DNA from: an uncultured Acidobacteriota bacterium
GTDB taxonomy: Bacteria; Acidobacteriota; Thermoanaerobaculia; Gp7-AA8
DNA: 7,581 bases
Direction: 5' to 3'
NCBI GenBank assembly: GCA_946887105.1
Contig: CAMPKJ010000238.1
Span: 1-7,581 of the forward strand
The notes beneath the pieces were generated by a model. That model saw nothing but the letters and a program-made list of their open reading frames with translations. It made no database searches and was not told the DNA's origin. Made by a program: the position numbers and the translations under genes. Positions within the stretch are counted from its first letter, which is position 1. Each line of letters opens with the position of its first letter. This document shows positions 1 to 6,286 of this stretch, piece by piece.

Positions 1-152
1 CGTACAACGCGCTGCAGCAGTTCTGGTCGCAGCGCCTGTACATCGCCGCGTGCGGGCGTTACCTGCTCGATCGCGCGCACGACGCCGGCGCGCCGGTGCA
101 TGCGACGTTGCAGGTGAAGTTCGACGAGAAGACGATCACGGCCGGTCAGTAG
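1..152 (+). CDS. C-terminal fragment of an unrecognised protein (5' end outside window)
   Basis: An open frame enters from the left edge (first full codon TAC at 3) and ends at TAG 150-152, giving 49 visible residues that begin YNALQQFWSQRLYIAACGRY and end DEKTITAGQ. The first half looks like an amphipathic helix rich in aromatics and Arg, with one cysteine. The last 20 residues (around LQVKFDEK) look like a beta-strand tail. I do not recognise the family, and too little is visible to assign a function. The next gene starts only 10 bp after the stop (or 31 bp with the alternative start), so the two are probably co-transcribed. The frame has G/C-rich third positions like the other genes here, which supports it being real coding sequence. 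Confidence 0.6.
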   Translation, partial: YNALQQFWSQRLYIAACGRYLLDRAHDAGAPVHATLQVKFDEKTITAGQ

Positions 153-162
153 CGAGCGGTCG

Positions 163-960
163 ATGCCATACTCTGCCGTACACATGAGTCATCGAGCGGC
201 AGCATTGGTCCGATGGGGCGGGGTGTCGTTGATCTTCGCCGCCGTCGCCTTCATCGGCGTCTTCTCCTACCTGGCCGCGGCCTTCGATTACCCGGAGGTC
301 CTCGACGGACGCGCGTCGGATGTTCTGCCGGCGCTGCTCGCCACGGGAGCGATCGGACGTGCCGTGTGGGCGCTCTACGCGCTGCTTCCGCTGTTCTTCA
401 TCCCCGCGGCGGCCGGAGCCTTCCACGCGCTGCGCGAGAAAAGTGAGGGTCTCGTGCGGCTGGGAATGCTGTTCGCCGTCGTCTCTTCGATCGCGATGAT
501 CCTCGGGCTGATGCGATGGCCGAGCTTTCATTGGGAGCTCGCACGCGCATGGGCAGCGGATCCGGCCGTCCGTCCCGCGGTCGACGCCATCTTCAACGCC
601 GCGAATCTCTACCTTGGCAACTACATCGGCGAGTTTCTCGGCGAGCTTTGCTTCAGTCTCTTCTTCCTCTTCTCGAGCATCGCCATGTGGAGGGAACGCA
701 GCGCCTTCCCCCGCTGGGTGTCCGTGCTCGGTTTCGCAACCGCAACGGCCGGCCTGATCGGCATGTTTCGCAACGTCACCGGCGCCGTCGCAGCGGTTGC
801 GGAGATCAACAACTACCTCCTGCCGGTCTGGATGATCGTCTTCGGCGTGAGTCTGCTCCGGTCTGAGAATCGACGGCGCGTCACACGCGCGCACCCGGAA
901 TCAACCCCAGCGGCCTCCCCCGCAACCGGTCCGCATACTCACCATGCTCCGCTTCGATGA
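163..960 (+). CDS. Six-helix integral membrane protein, DUF4386-like
   Basis: This 265-residue protein is mostly hydrophobic helices: about residues 19-39, 68-89, 98-117, 151-176, 186-203 and 217-233. A hydrophilic tail of about 30 residues follows, ending in a His-containing stretch (HTHHAPLR). The spacing of helices and the conserved-looking N-x-YLGNYIGE segment (148-157) resemble DUF4386 multi-pass proteins, a family without a known biochemical role. No catalytic motif is visible. Its place is the cytoplasmic membrane. The start is uncertain: ATG 163 lies 10 bp after the upstream stop, but an in-frame ATG at 184 (MSHRAAAL...) would begin closer to the first helix, and neither has a good Shine-Dalgarno. 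The last 80 bp overlap the end of the convergent dehydrogenase gene, so the hydrophilic tail is encoded opposite that gene's C-terminus. The family call is from memory of the pattern and is moderate. Confidence 0.75.
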   Translation: MPYSAVHMSHRAAALVRWGGVSLIFAAVAFIGVFSYLAAAFDYPEVLDGRASDVLPALLATGAIGRAVWALYALLPLFFIPAAAGAFHALREKSEGLVRLGMLFAVVSSIAMILGLMRWPSFHWELARAWAADPAVRPAVDAIFNAANLYLGNYIGEFLGELCFSLFFLFSSIAMWRERSAFPRWVSVLGFATATAGLIGMFRNVTGAVAAVAEINNYLLPVWMIVFGVSLLRSENRRRVTRAHPESTPAASPATGPHTHHAPLR

Positions 961-2392
961 GCAGCGTCAGCTCGAACAGTCGCGCCAGGCGATCGATCCA
1001 GCCGCGCGTGTCGTGTTCATCGAGCGTCGCCAGCGCATGCGCGAGCGCCTCGGTCTCGGCCGGAAAATGCGTGCGCGTGCGCGAGAAGAGCAGCTCGTGA
1101 CTGTCATCCTTGTTCATCACCCGTAGCGCATCGAGCATGAGGATGTTGGTCGTGCCTTCCCAGATCGGCAGGACCTGCGCGTCGCGCAGAAGACGGGGCA
1201 TCGGGCTTTCCTCGATGTAGCCGTTGCCGCCGATCAGCTCCATCGCTTCCGAAACGCACGGCACCGCGAGCTTGCCGGTCACCGCCTTCGCGATCGGCGT
1301 GAGGATGCGCAGCAGGCGCGTGGCATCTGCATCGCCGGCATCGGAGCGCGCCAGCAGCTCGACGGTCTCGAACGTCAGCAGCAGTGCCGCGACGTGCTCC
1401 GCCTCGAGATCGAAAAACGTTTCCTGCGCGAGCGGCCATTCGATGACCGGACGTCCGAACGCGTGCCTGCGCTCGATGTAGGTGCGCGCCTCGTGCACCG
1501 CGCGGCCGATCACGCCAACGGACGCGACGGCGTTGTACAGACGCGAGAGGTTGAGCATCTCTGCCATCGCCGCGAAGCCGCCCACCTCCTCGGCGCGCGC
1601 GCCGTTCAGCGTCACCTCGCCCGTGGCCATCGAGCGCACGCCGAGCTTCTCCTTCAGGCGGTCGATGGTGAAGCCGGGGTTGTCGCGCGTCTCCAGCAGA
1701 AACGTCCGCAGGCCTTTCGTTCCCTCGCCGTCGACGCGTGCGGTCACCAGCACTGCCTGCGCGTCGACGTTCGAGCAGAACCACTTCTGTCCGGTCAGGC
1801 GCCACGTGCCACCGGCATCCTTCCTCGCGACGGTTTCGTTCGCGCCGACGTCGGAGCCGCCAGCGCGCTCGGTGAGGAACATGCCGCCCGTCCAGAGCGT
1901 ACGCGGATCGCTCGATGTCAGGTGCGGCACGACGCGCATGACCTGTTCGTGCGTTCCGTGGCGCGTGAGCACGCGCGCCACGCCGTCGGTCATGCAGAGA
2001 GGGCAATAGAGGCCCGCCTCCGCCATCGCGAAGAGATAGCCGAGGGCGAAACCGATGATCGGAGCAGCGTGGGAATGCTCGTGCGTCCGGTACTTCATCG
2101 CGATCATCCCGGAGCCGTAGGCGATGCGTTCCATCTCGCGATAGGCGGGGTGATACTCGACGAGGTTGATGCGCTCGCCGCGCGCGTCGTGCGTCACCAG
2201 CCGCGGGCGTTCCCGATCGGCGATGGCGGCCAGCGGTGCGACTTCGTTTGCGGCGCGCTCCCCCATCGCGGCGAACTGCGGTTCGGCCCACGCGTACGCA
2301 TCGGGCGCGAGCTTGCGCCGGCAGAGCGCGCGAAAATCGGGCGAGGCTTCCCAGTACGAAATCGAGGGCGGCTCCGGTATGTGCGATGACAT
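881..2392 (-). CDS. AidB-like acyl-CoA dehydrogenase (FAD flavoprotein)
   Basis: A 503-residue member of the AidB branch of acyl-CoA dehydrogenases, cytosolic FAD enzymes that oxidise acyl-CoA thioesters at the alpha-beta bond. Visible landmarks: the CPLCMTDG segment (about residues 130-137), the flavin-contacting loop MFLTERAGGSDVGANETV (171-188), the LTGQKWFCSN strand (199-208), RHAFGRPV (309-316), and the signature GGNGYIEES...IWEGTTNI (388-417). In that signature Glu412 sits at the usual catalytic-base position. E. coli AidB is 541 residues. Here only about 90 residues follow the catalytic Glu, so the C-terminal domain used for DNA binding in AidB looks shortened. Start choice: ATG 2392 begins two residues before the alignable SHIPEPPSISYWE, while an in-frame ATG at 2428 would add 12 residues. 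Neither has a properly spaced Shine-Dalgarno. The gene is divergent from the methyltransferase gene and overlaps the membrane-protein gene by 80 bp at its end. The substrate is unknown: branched acyl-CoA is possible, and a DNA-repair role is not shown. Confidence 0.93.
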   Translation of the reverse strand: MSSHIPEPPSISYWEASPDFRALCRRKLAPDAYAWAEPQFAAMGERAANEVAPLAAIADRERPRLVTHDARGERINLVEYHPAYREMERIAYGSGMIAMKYRTHEHSHAAPIIGFALGYLFAMAEAGLYCPLCMTDGVARVLTRHGTHEQVMRVVPHLTSSDPRTLWTGGMFLTERAGGSDVGANETVARKDAGGTWRLTGQKWFCSNVDAQAVLVTARVDGEGTKGLRTFLLETRDNPGFTIDRLKEKLGVRSMATGEVTLNGARAEEVGGFAAMAEMLNLSRLYNAVASVGVIGRAVHEARTYIERRHAFGRPVIEWPLAQETFFDLEAEHVAALLLTFETVELLARSDAGDADATRLLRILTPIAKAVTGKLAVPCVSEAMELIGGNGYIEESPMPRLLRDAQVLPIWEGTTNILMLDALRVMNKDDSHELLFSRTRTHFPAETEALAHALATLDEHDTRGWIDRLARLFELTLLIEAEHGEYADRLRGRPLGLIPGARV

Positions 2393-2433
2393 CCCCGCAA
2401 GAATACGTGTAGTAAGCTTTTGGCACATCCTTC

Positions 2434-2439
2434 AAGGAG
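2434..2439 (+). promoter_or_regulatory. Shine-Dalgarno of the CFAS-like gene
   Basis: AAGGAG lies 6 nt before the ATG at 2446. It is the clearest ribosome-binding site in the window and fixes the start of the methyltransferase. It sits in the roughly 53-bp gap that also has to hold the divergent promoters. A weak sigma70-like pair on the + strand, ATGACA (2386-2391) and TAGTAA (2410-2415, 18-bp spacing), could serve this gene, but the -10 match is poor. Confidence 0.8.
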
Positions 2440-2445
2440 TCGAGA

Positions 2446-3603
2446 ATGTCCGACGTTGCAGCAGCGCCCGTGCGAACGGACAGCACTGGCTGGATCTCGC
2501 GGTTGATCTCCGCGAACTTCCCCTGCACATTCCGCGTGCACACGCCCGGCGGACGCGTGACCTCCATTGGTGCAGGCATCCCGGATTTCGAGATCTTCAT
2601 CCGCAATGACGGCGGCATGAACGCGCTGCAGTCCGCCTCCGAGCTGCGCATTGCCGACGCGTACGTCCGCGGCGACATCGACATCGAAGGCGATGTCGTC
2701 AAGGCCATGTGGCTGCGCAACTTCCTCTCCGATCGCAACTTCTGGATCAAGACCTGGCGTCGCGTGCAGCCGCTGCTCTTCGGCCGCGAGCGGCTCAATC
2801 CGGAGTGGATCGCCAAACACTACGACTCGAACAACGTGCAGCTCCTCGCGCTCGACCGCGACTACTACGCGTACACGCCCGGCATCTACGAGAACGACGA
2901 CGAGACGCTCGAGCAGAGCTCGCAGCGCAAGTACGAATTCGCATGGGACCAGCTGCGGCTGAAACCGGGACAGGAACTGCTCGAGATCGGCTGCGGCTGG
3001 GGCGGCATGACCCGCTTCTGCGCCAGCCGCGGCGTGCGTGTCACCGGCATCACGCTCTCGAAACACCAGCAGGCCTTCACGCAGAACCTGATCGACGAGA
3101 ACGGCTTCGACGCCACCGCGAGCTATCAGGACTTCTTCAGCTTCCAGCCGGGACGCCGCTTCGACGCGATCTCGTGCATGGGCGTGATCGAAGATCTCTC
3201 GGATTACCGCCGGGTGATGGCGCGCTTCGCGGAGCTGCTGAAGCCGGGCGCGCGCGCCTATCTCGACTACGCGGCCGGGAAGGTGCCGTTCGCCACGTCC
3301 AGCTTCATCACCAAGTACGTCTGGCCGGGCACGTTCCGCATGGTCTACGTCCCCGAGTTGCTGGCAGCGATCGACAACTCGCGGATGCAGCTCGCCGGGC
3401 TCTACAACGATCGCCGCAACTATTACCTCTGGGCGCGCAACGGTCAGCGCCGCTGGGTCGAGAACCGCGCGAAGGTGATCGAGCGGGCCGGCGAGCAGAT
3501 CTACCGGCTGTTCAACCTGCTGTTCATGGGTACGGCCGGCGTGATGAACGATCCCGCGCAGAAGGTGACCGCGTATCGGATGGTGCTCGAGCTGGCGGAG
3601 TGA
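2446..3603 (+). CDS. CFAS-like SAM-dependent fatty-acyl/phospholipid methyltransferase, divergent active site
   Basis: A 385-residue protein of cyclopropane-fatty-acid-synthase architecture, close in length to E. coli Cfa (about 380). Residues 25-110 match the N-terminal lipid-interacting domain (SELRIADAYVRGDIDIEGDV at 65-84). The SAM-binding motif is LLEIGCGWGG (178-187), followed by GITLSKHQQ (201-209). The helix after the acyl-site loop, LEQSSQRK (155-162), is typical of the family. Such enzymes transfer a methylene or methyl from SAM to the double bond of an unsaturated acyl chain in membrane phospholipid. By eye alignment, the CFAS cysteine of the YSCAYW loop is replaced (here YTPGIY, 143-148). 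The GMFEHVG segment is GVIEDLSDY (246-254), so Glu is kept but His becomes Asp. The LLHTIG His is replaced (YLDYAAG, 272-278). Cyclopropanation is therefore doubtful, and methylation or another acyl modification is possible. The neighbour is the divergent dehydrogenase. The stop lies 12 bp from the convergent kup stop. Confidence 0.93.
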   Translation: MSDVAAAPVRTDSTGWISRLISANFPCTFRVHTPGGRVTSIGAGIPDFEIFIRNDGGMNALQSASELRIADAYVRGDIDIEGDVVKAMWLRNFLSDRNFWIKTWRRVQPLLFGRERLNPEWIAKHYDSNNVQLLALDRDYYAYTPGIYENDDETLEQSSQRKYEFAWDQLRLKPGQELLEIGCGWGGMTRFCASRGVRVTGITLSKHQQAFTQNLIDENGFDATASYQDFFSFQPGRRFDAISCMGVIEDLSDYRRVMARFAELLKPGARAYLDYAAGKVPFATSSFITKYVWPGTFRMVYVPELLAAIDNSRMQLAGLYNDRRNYYLWARNGQRRWVENRAKVIERAGEQIYRLFNLLFMGTAGVMNDPAQKVTAYRMVLELAE

Positions 3604-3615
3604 CGTTTCGCGGCG

Positions 3616-5499
3616 CTAAAGCTCGACCTGCGCGCCGAGCTCGATGACCTGGTTCGGCGGGAGGCTGAAGAACACCGACGCGCTCGAAGAGTTGCGGATC
3701 ATCGACGCGAAGAGGTGCTCGCGCCAGATGGCCATGCCCGGCTGCTTGGTCGGGATCAGCGTCTCGCGTCCGAGGAAGTAGCTCGTCGCCATCGCGTTGA
3801 ACTGGAACGGACCGCCGGTCGCGCCGATGCGCTCGAGCACTTCGGGGATGTTGGGATCTTCCATGAACCCGAAGTGCAGCGTCAGCCGCGACACGCCATA
3901 CCCGAGGTCCATGTACTCGAACCGTTCCTCCTCGGAGAGGTGCGAGCGCTCCTCGGTCTCCACCGTGAGCAACACGGTGCGTTGATGGACGACCTTGTTG
4001 TGCTTGATGTTGTGCAGCAGCGTGGTCGGCACGCCCTCGGTGCTGCGCGACATGAAGATCGCGGTACCGGGCACGCGGGGGATGCGGTTTTTCTCCAGCT
4101 CGCGCAGGAAATCCTCGATCGAGATGGACTGCGCGGCGAGACGCTGGCCGAGGATCTTCCTCCCCTTCCGCCACGTGGTCATGATCACGAACACAAAGAT
4201 GGCCACGAGAATCGGGAACCAGCCGCCGTCCGGGACCTTGATGATGTTGCCGCCGAAGAACGCCACGTCGACGATCAGGAACGGTACGAGCTGCAGGAGG
4301 ATGATCCACACCGGCCACTTCCACCGCTCGCGCTCCACCACGGCGAGAATGAGCGTGGTGATGAGCATGGTCGTGGTCACGGAGACGCCGTACGCCGCGG
4401 CCAGATTGGTCGACTGGCGGAACGCCAGCACCAGACCGATCGCGGCGAACATCAGGATCCAGTTCACCGAGGCGATGTAGATCTGGCCCATCTCGCGCGC
4501 GGAGGTGTGGCGGATGCGGATGCGCGGCAGATATCCGAGTTGCACGGCCTGGCGCGTGAGCGAGTACGCGCCGGAGATCACCGCCTGCGATGCGATGCTC
4601 GCCGCGACCGTGGCCAGCGCGATCAACGGATAGCGGAACCACGACGGCGCCATCATGAAGAACGGGTTGTCGCGGCCGAGCGGCGTGTGCAGCAGGAACG
4701 CACCCTGGCCGAAGTAGTTCAGCAGCAACGCGGGCCAGACGAACGTGAACCACACCAGGCGGATCGGCTTCAGGCCGAAATGTCCCATGTCGGCATACAG
4801 CGCCTCGCCGCCCGTGACGACCAGGATCACCGCGCCGAGGACCGTGAAGCCCATCCAGCCGTTGGTCAGGAAGAAGCGCATGGCATACGCCGGATTCACG
4901 GCGCGCAGCACGGCCGGTTCCTGGAGGATCTGCCAGAGGCCGAGTGCGGCGATGGTCGTGAACCAGAGCAGCATGATCGGTCCGAACATCTTGCCGACCG
5001 TGGCGGTCCCGAATTTCTGGACCATGAACAGTGCGATCAGCACCACGATGGTGATCGGGATGACATACGGATCGAAGCCGGTGGCGACGACCTGCAGACC
5101 TTCGATCGCGCTCAGGACCGAGATGGCGGGCGTGATGATCCCGTCGCCGTACAGCAATGCCGCGCCGAAGAGTCCGAGAGCGAGGAGCATCCCGCGGCGT
5201 TTCGAGCGGCGCGGCTCGACCAGGGACATGAGCGCCAGGATGCCGCCTTCGCCGCGGTTGTCGGCGCGCATCACGAAGGTCAGGTACTTGACGCAGATGA
5301 CGATCATCAGCGCCCAGAACACCAGCGAGAGCACGCCCAGGACGTTGTCCGGGCTGACCGGGAGGTGATGGGCGGGCGAGAAGCACTCGCGCAACGCGTA
5401 CAGCGGGCTCGTACCGATGTCGCCGTACACGACCCCGAGCGCACCGAACGAAAGTGTGAGGAGGTAGCGCCTGCTGTGCTGCTGCTGTGACGGCTCCAT
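3616..5499 (-). CDS. kup: Kup/HAK/KT-family potassium uptake protein
   Basis: A 627-residue inner-membrane K+ transporter, likely K+/H+ symport as known for this family (E. coli Kup is 622 residues). The N-terminus holds the hallmark VVYGDIGTSPLYALREC (23-39). Other conserved segments are RADNRGEGGILALMSL (78-93), GDGIITPAISVLSAIEG (118-134) and TGGEALYADMGHFG (229-242), which carry the acidic residues usual in Kup. About 12 membrane helices fill residues 12-440, and the remaining 185 residues form the soluble cytoplasmic C-terminal domain. The start MEPSQQQHSRRYLLTLSFGALG fits family length. The start has no recognisable Shine-Dalgarno, and a predicted hairpin structure lies just upstream (5508-5558). 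The gene is single, convergent with the methyltransferase gene and divergent from the secreted-protein gene. It looks intact and no residue is obviously missing. Confidence 0.96.
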   Translation of the reverse strand: MEPSQQQHSRRYLLTLSFGALGVVYGDIGTSPLYALRECFSPAHHLPVSPDNVLGVLSLVFWALMIVICVKYLTFVMRADNRGEGGILALMSLVEPRRSKRRGMLLALGLFGAALLYGDGIITPAISVLSAIEGLQVVATGFDPYVIPITIVVLIALFMVQKFGTATVGKMFGPIMLLWFTTIAALGLWQILQEPAVLRAVNPAYAMRFFLTNGWMGFTVLGAVILVVTGGEALYADMGHFGLKPIRLVWFTFVWPALLLNYFGQGAFLLHTPLGRDNPFFMMAPSWFRYPLIALATVAASIASQAVISGAYSLTRQAVQLGYLPRIRIRHTSAREMGQIYIASVNWILMFAAIGLVLAFRQSTNLAAAYGVSVTTTMLITTLILAVVERERWKWPVWIILLQLVPFLIVDVAFFGGNIIKVPDGGWFPILVAIFVFVIMTTWRKGRKILGQRLAAQSISIEDFLRELEKNRIPRVPGTAIFMSRSTEGVPTTLLHNIKHNKVVHQRTVLLTVETEERSHLSEEERFEYMDLGYGVSRLTLHFGFMEDPNIPEVLERIGATGGPFQFNAMATSYFLGRETLIPTKQPGMAIWREHLFASMIRNSSSASVFFSLPPNQVIELGAQVEL

Positions 5500-5507
5500 G
5501 CGGTCCG

Positions 5508-5558
5508 GGGGCGAAACCTAGCACAAGATGCGCCGGAGGGCTTGGTTATCTCCGCCCC
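5508..5558 (-). promoter_or_regulatory. Candidate structured 5' leader of kup
   Basis: On the minus strand this 51-nt stretch can fold into three stacked helices ending 8 nt before the kup ATG. P1 is GGGGCG (5558-5553) with CGCCCC (5513-5508). P2 is AACC (5547-5544) with GGTT (5518-5515). P3 is GGCGCA (5534-5529) with TGTGCT (5525-5520), closing a 3-nt loop. In P3 the minus-strand RNA forms a G-U pair where the plus-strand RNA would have an A-C mismatch (5523/5531), which favours a role in the kup transcript. I do not recognise it as the c-di-AMP (ydaO) class that controls some K+ transporters. It may be chance in GC-rich DNA. Confidence 0.3.
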
Positions 5559-5590
5559 TGCCGCCACGGATGAGTTCGTATTTTTGTCTC

Positions 5591-5619
5591 TTGCGGAAAT
5601 TGGTGTGTATTCTTATCAT
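5591..5619 (+). promoter_or_regulatory. Sigma70-like promoter for the secreted-protein gene
   Basis: TTGCGG (5591-5596) and TATCAT (5614-5619) are separated by exactly 17 bp. The -10 matches the consensus at five of six positions, while the -35 matches only its TTG. The region is clearly more AT-rich than the flanking genes. Transcription would start near 5626, giving a leader of about 107 nt before the ATG at 5733. Confidence 0.45.
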
Positions 5620-5732
5620 TCGCGCATTCTTTCCACCTAGGAGGATTGCCTGCGGACCTGAACTAAACGACTATCCAGCCCTCTCTCTCGAATCTCTGTC
5701 CAAAATCGACAAGACAAGGAAAACACGACCAC

Positions 5733-6278
5733 ATGAAATCGATCACCGCAGTTTTCGCAGCCGTCATGATGCTGTTTGCGCCCGCGGCGTTTGCCGCCTG
5801 CCCCGACATCACCGGTCCGTACTGCCTCTTCGCGGGATGCTGGTACCAGTACGAGCAGGCTCCTTCCTGCGCCGGCACCAGCGGGAACGTCTCGCCGACG
5901 ACTTTGTGGTGCTACAACACGCCGGCTCTCCAGTTCGGCACCGGATCGAGCAGCGCCACGTACTCGTTCACGCTCGGGCCGAACGATCCGATCAACAACA
6001 ACAACTGGAACGTCGACCTGCGCTACGTGGAGTGGAGCGATCCGAACGCCAGCATCTACAACACGCTCACCGCGACGGTCAGCGTGACGCACAATGGCTC
6101 GACCACCTCGCAGCAGTTCTACAGCATCAACGGAACCCAGACCAAGAGCTGCGCGCTCTCGAACTACGCGACCTTCAACGCCACCACCGGCGACACCATC
6201 ACCGTGACCATCAACACCACCATCTTCAACAGCAACGTCACCGCGAAAATCGGCGCCCCGCTCATCTTCGCCAACTAG
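5733..6278 (+). CDS. Small secreted Asn/Thr-rich protein with six cysteines, function unknown
   Basis: A 181-residue protein with a clear export signal: MKSITAVFAAVMMLFAPAAFA (Lys2, hydrophobic core, AFA cleavage site after residue 21). The mature part has six cysteines (23, 31, 36, 46, 60, 140), five of them packed into its first 40 residues. It is rich in Asn, Thr and Ser in alternating patterns typical of beta-strands (for example TATVSVTHNGSTTSQQFYS, 113-131, and GDTITVTINTTIF, 153-165). I do not recognise a family, and no catalytic motif is visible. A beta-sandwich stabilised by disulfides, located in the periplasm or outside the cell, is the likely form. FAAC at 20-23 also fits a loose lipoprotein lipobox, so membrane anchoring is an alternative. 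Residues 88-91 are encoded by four AAC codons in a row. A weak AAGGA (5716-5720) lies 12 nt before the start. The gene stands alone, with its own promoter and a strong terminator. Confidence 0.85.
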   Translation: MKSITAVFAAVMMLFAPAAFAACPDITGPYCLFAGCWYQYEQAPSCAGTSGNVSPTTLWCYNTPALQFGTGSSSATYSFTLGPNDPINNNNWNVDLRYVEWSDPNASIYNTLTATVSVTHNGSTTSQQFYSINGTQTKSCALSNYATFNATTGDTITVTINTTIFNSNVTAKIGAPLIFAN

Positions 6279-6286
6279 TGGTCCTC

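Noticed and set aside
136..894. A 252-codon minus-strand frame opposite the membrane-protein gene.
   Set aside because: It is a highly charged, repetitive translation without a family. The + frame gives well-formed membrane helices.
2421..2437. TGGCAC followed by TTC, resembling a sigma54 promoter upstream of the methyltransferase.
   Set aside because: The invariant GC at the -12 element is absent at the required 10-bp spacing from GG (the bases are AA), and the transcript would start inside or after the Shine-Dalgarno.
1104..2816. A 570-codon minus-strand frame overlapping the dehydrogenase and methyltransferase genes.
   Set aside because: It is Arg/Ala-rich low-complexity translation, out of frame with two recognisable enzymes, and a mirror of their codons.
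3620..3641. AGCTCG/CGAGCT inverted repeat just after the methyltransferase stop as a terminator.
   Set aside because: It has only 6 bp with a 10-nt loop, no U tract, and lies inside kup codons, so it can be explained by coding sequence.
3715..5490. A 591-codon open frame on the + strand lying opposite kup, and another long minus-strand frame (3524-5524) over it.
   Set aside because: Both are shadows of kup in GC-rich DNA. Their translations are dominated by Arg, His, Asp and Glu or Ala without domains, while the kup frame shows clear conserved motifs.
5576..5586. A T-run after GC-rich sequence on the + strand as an intrinsic terminator.
   Set aside because: No + strand gene lies upstream of it, and the hairpin just before it is only about 3 bp.
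5994..6005. Four AAC repeats as a phase-variable microsatellite.
   Set aside because: It is trinucleotide and in frame, so slippage would only change Asn number, and four units are too few to suggest phase variation.
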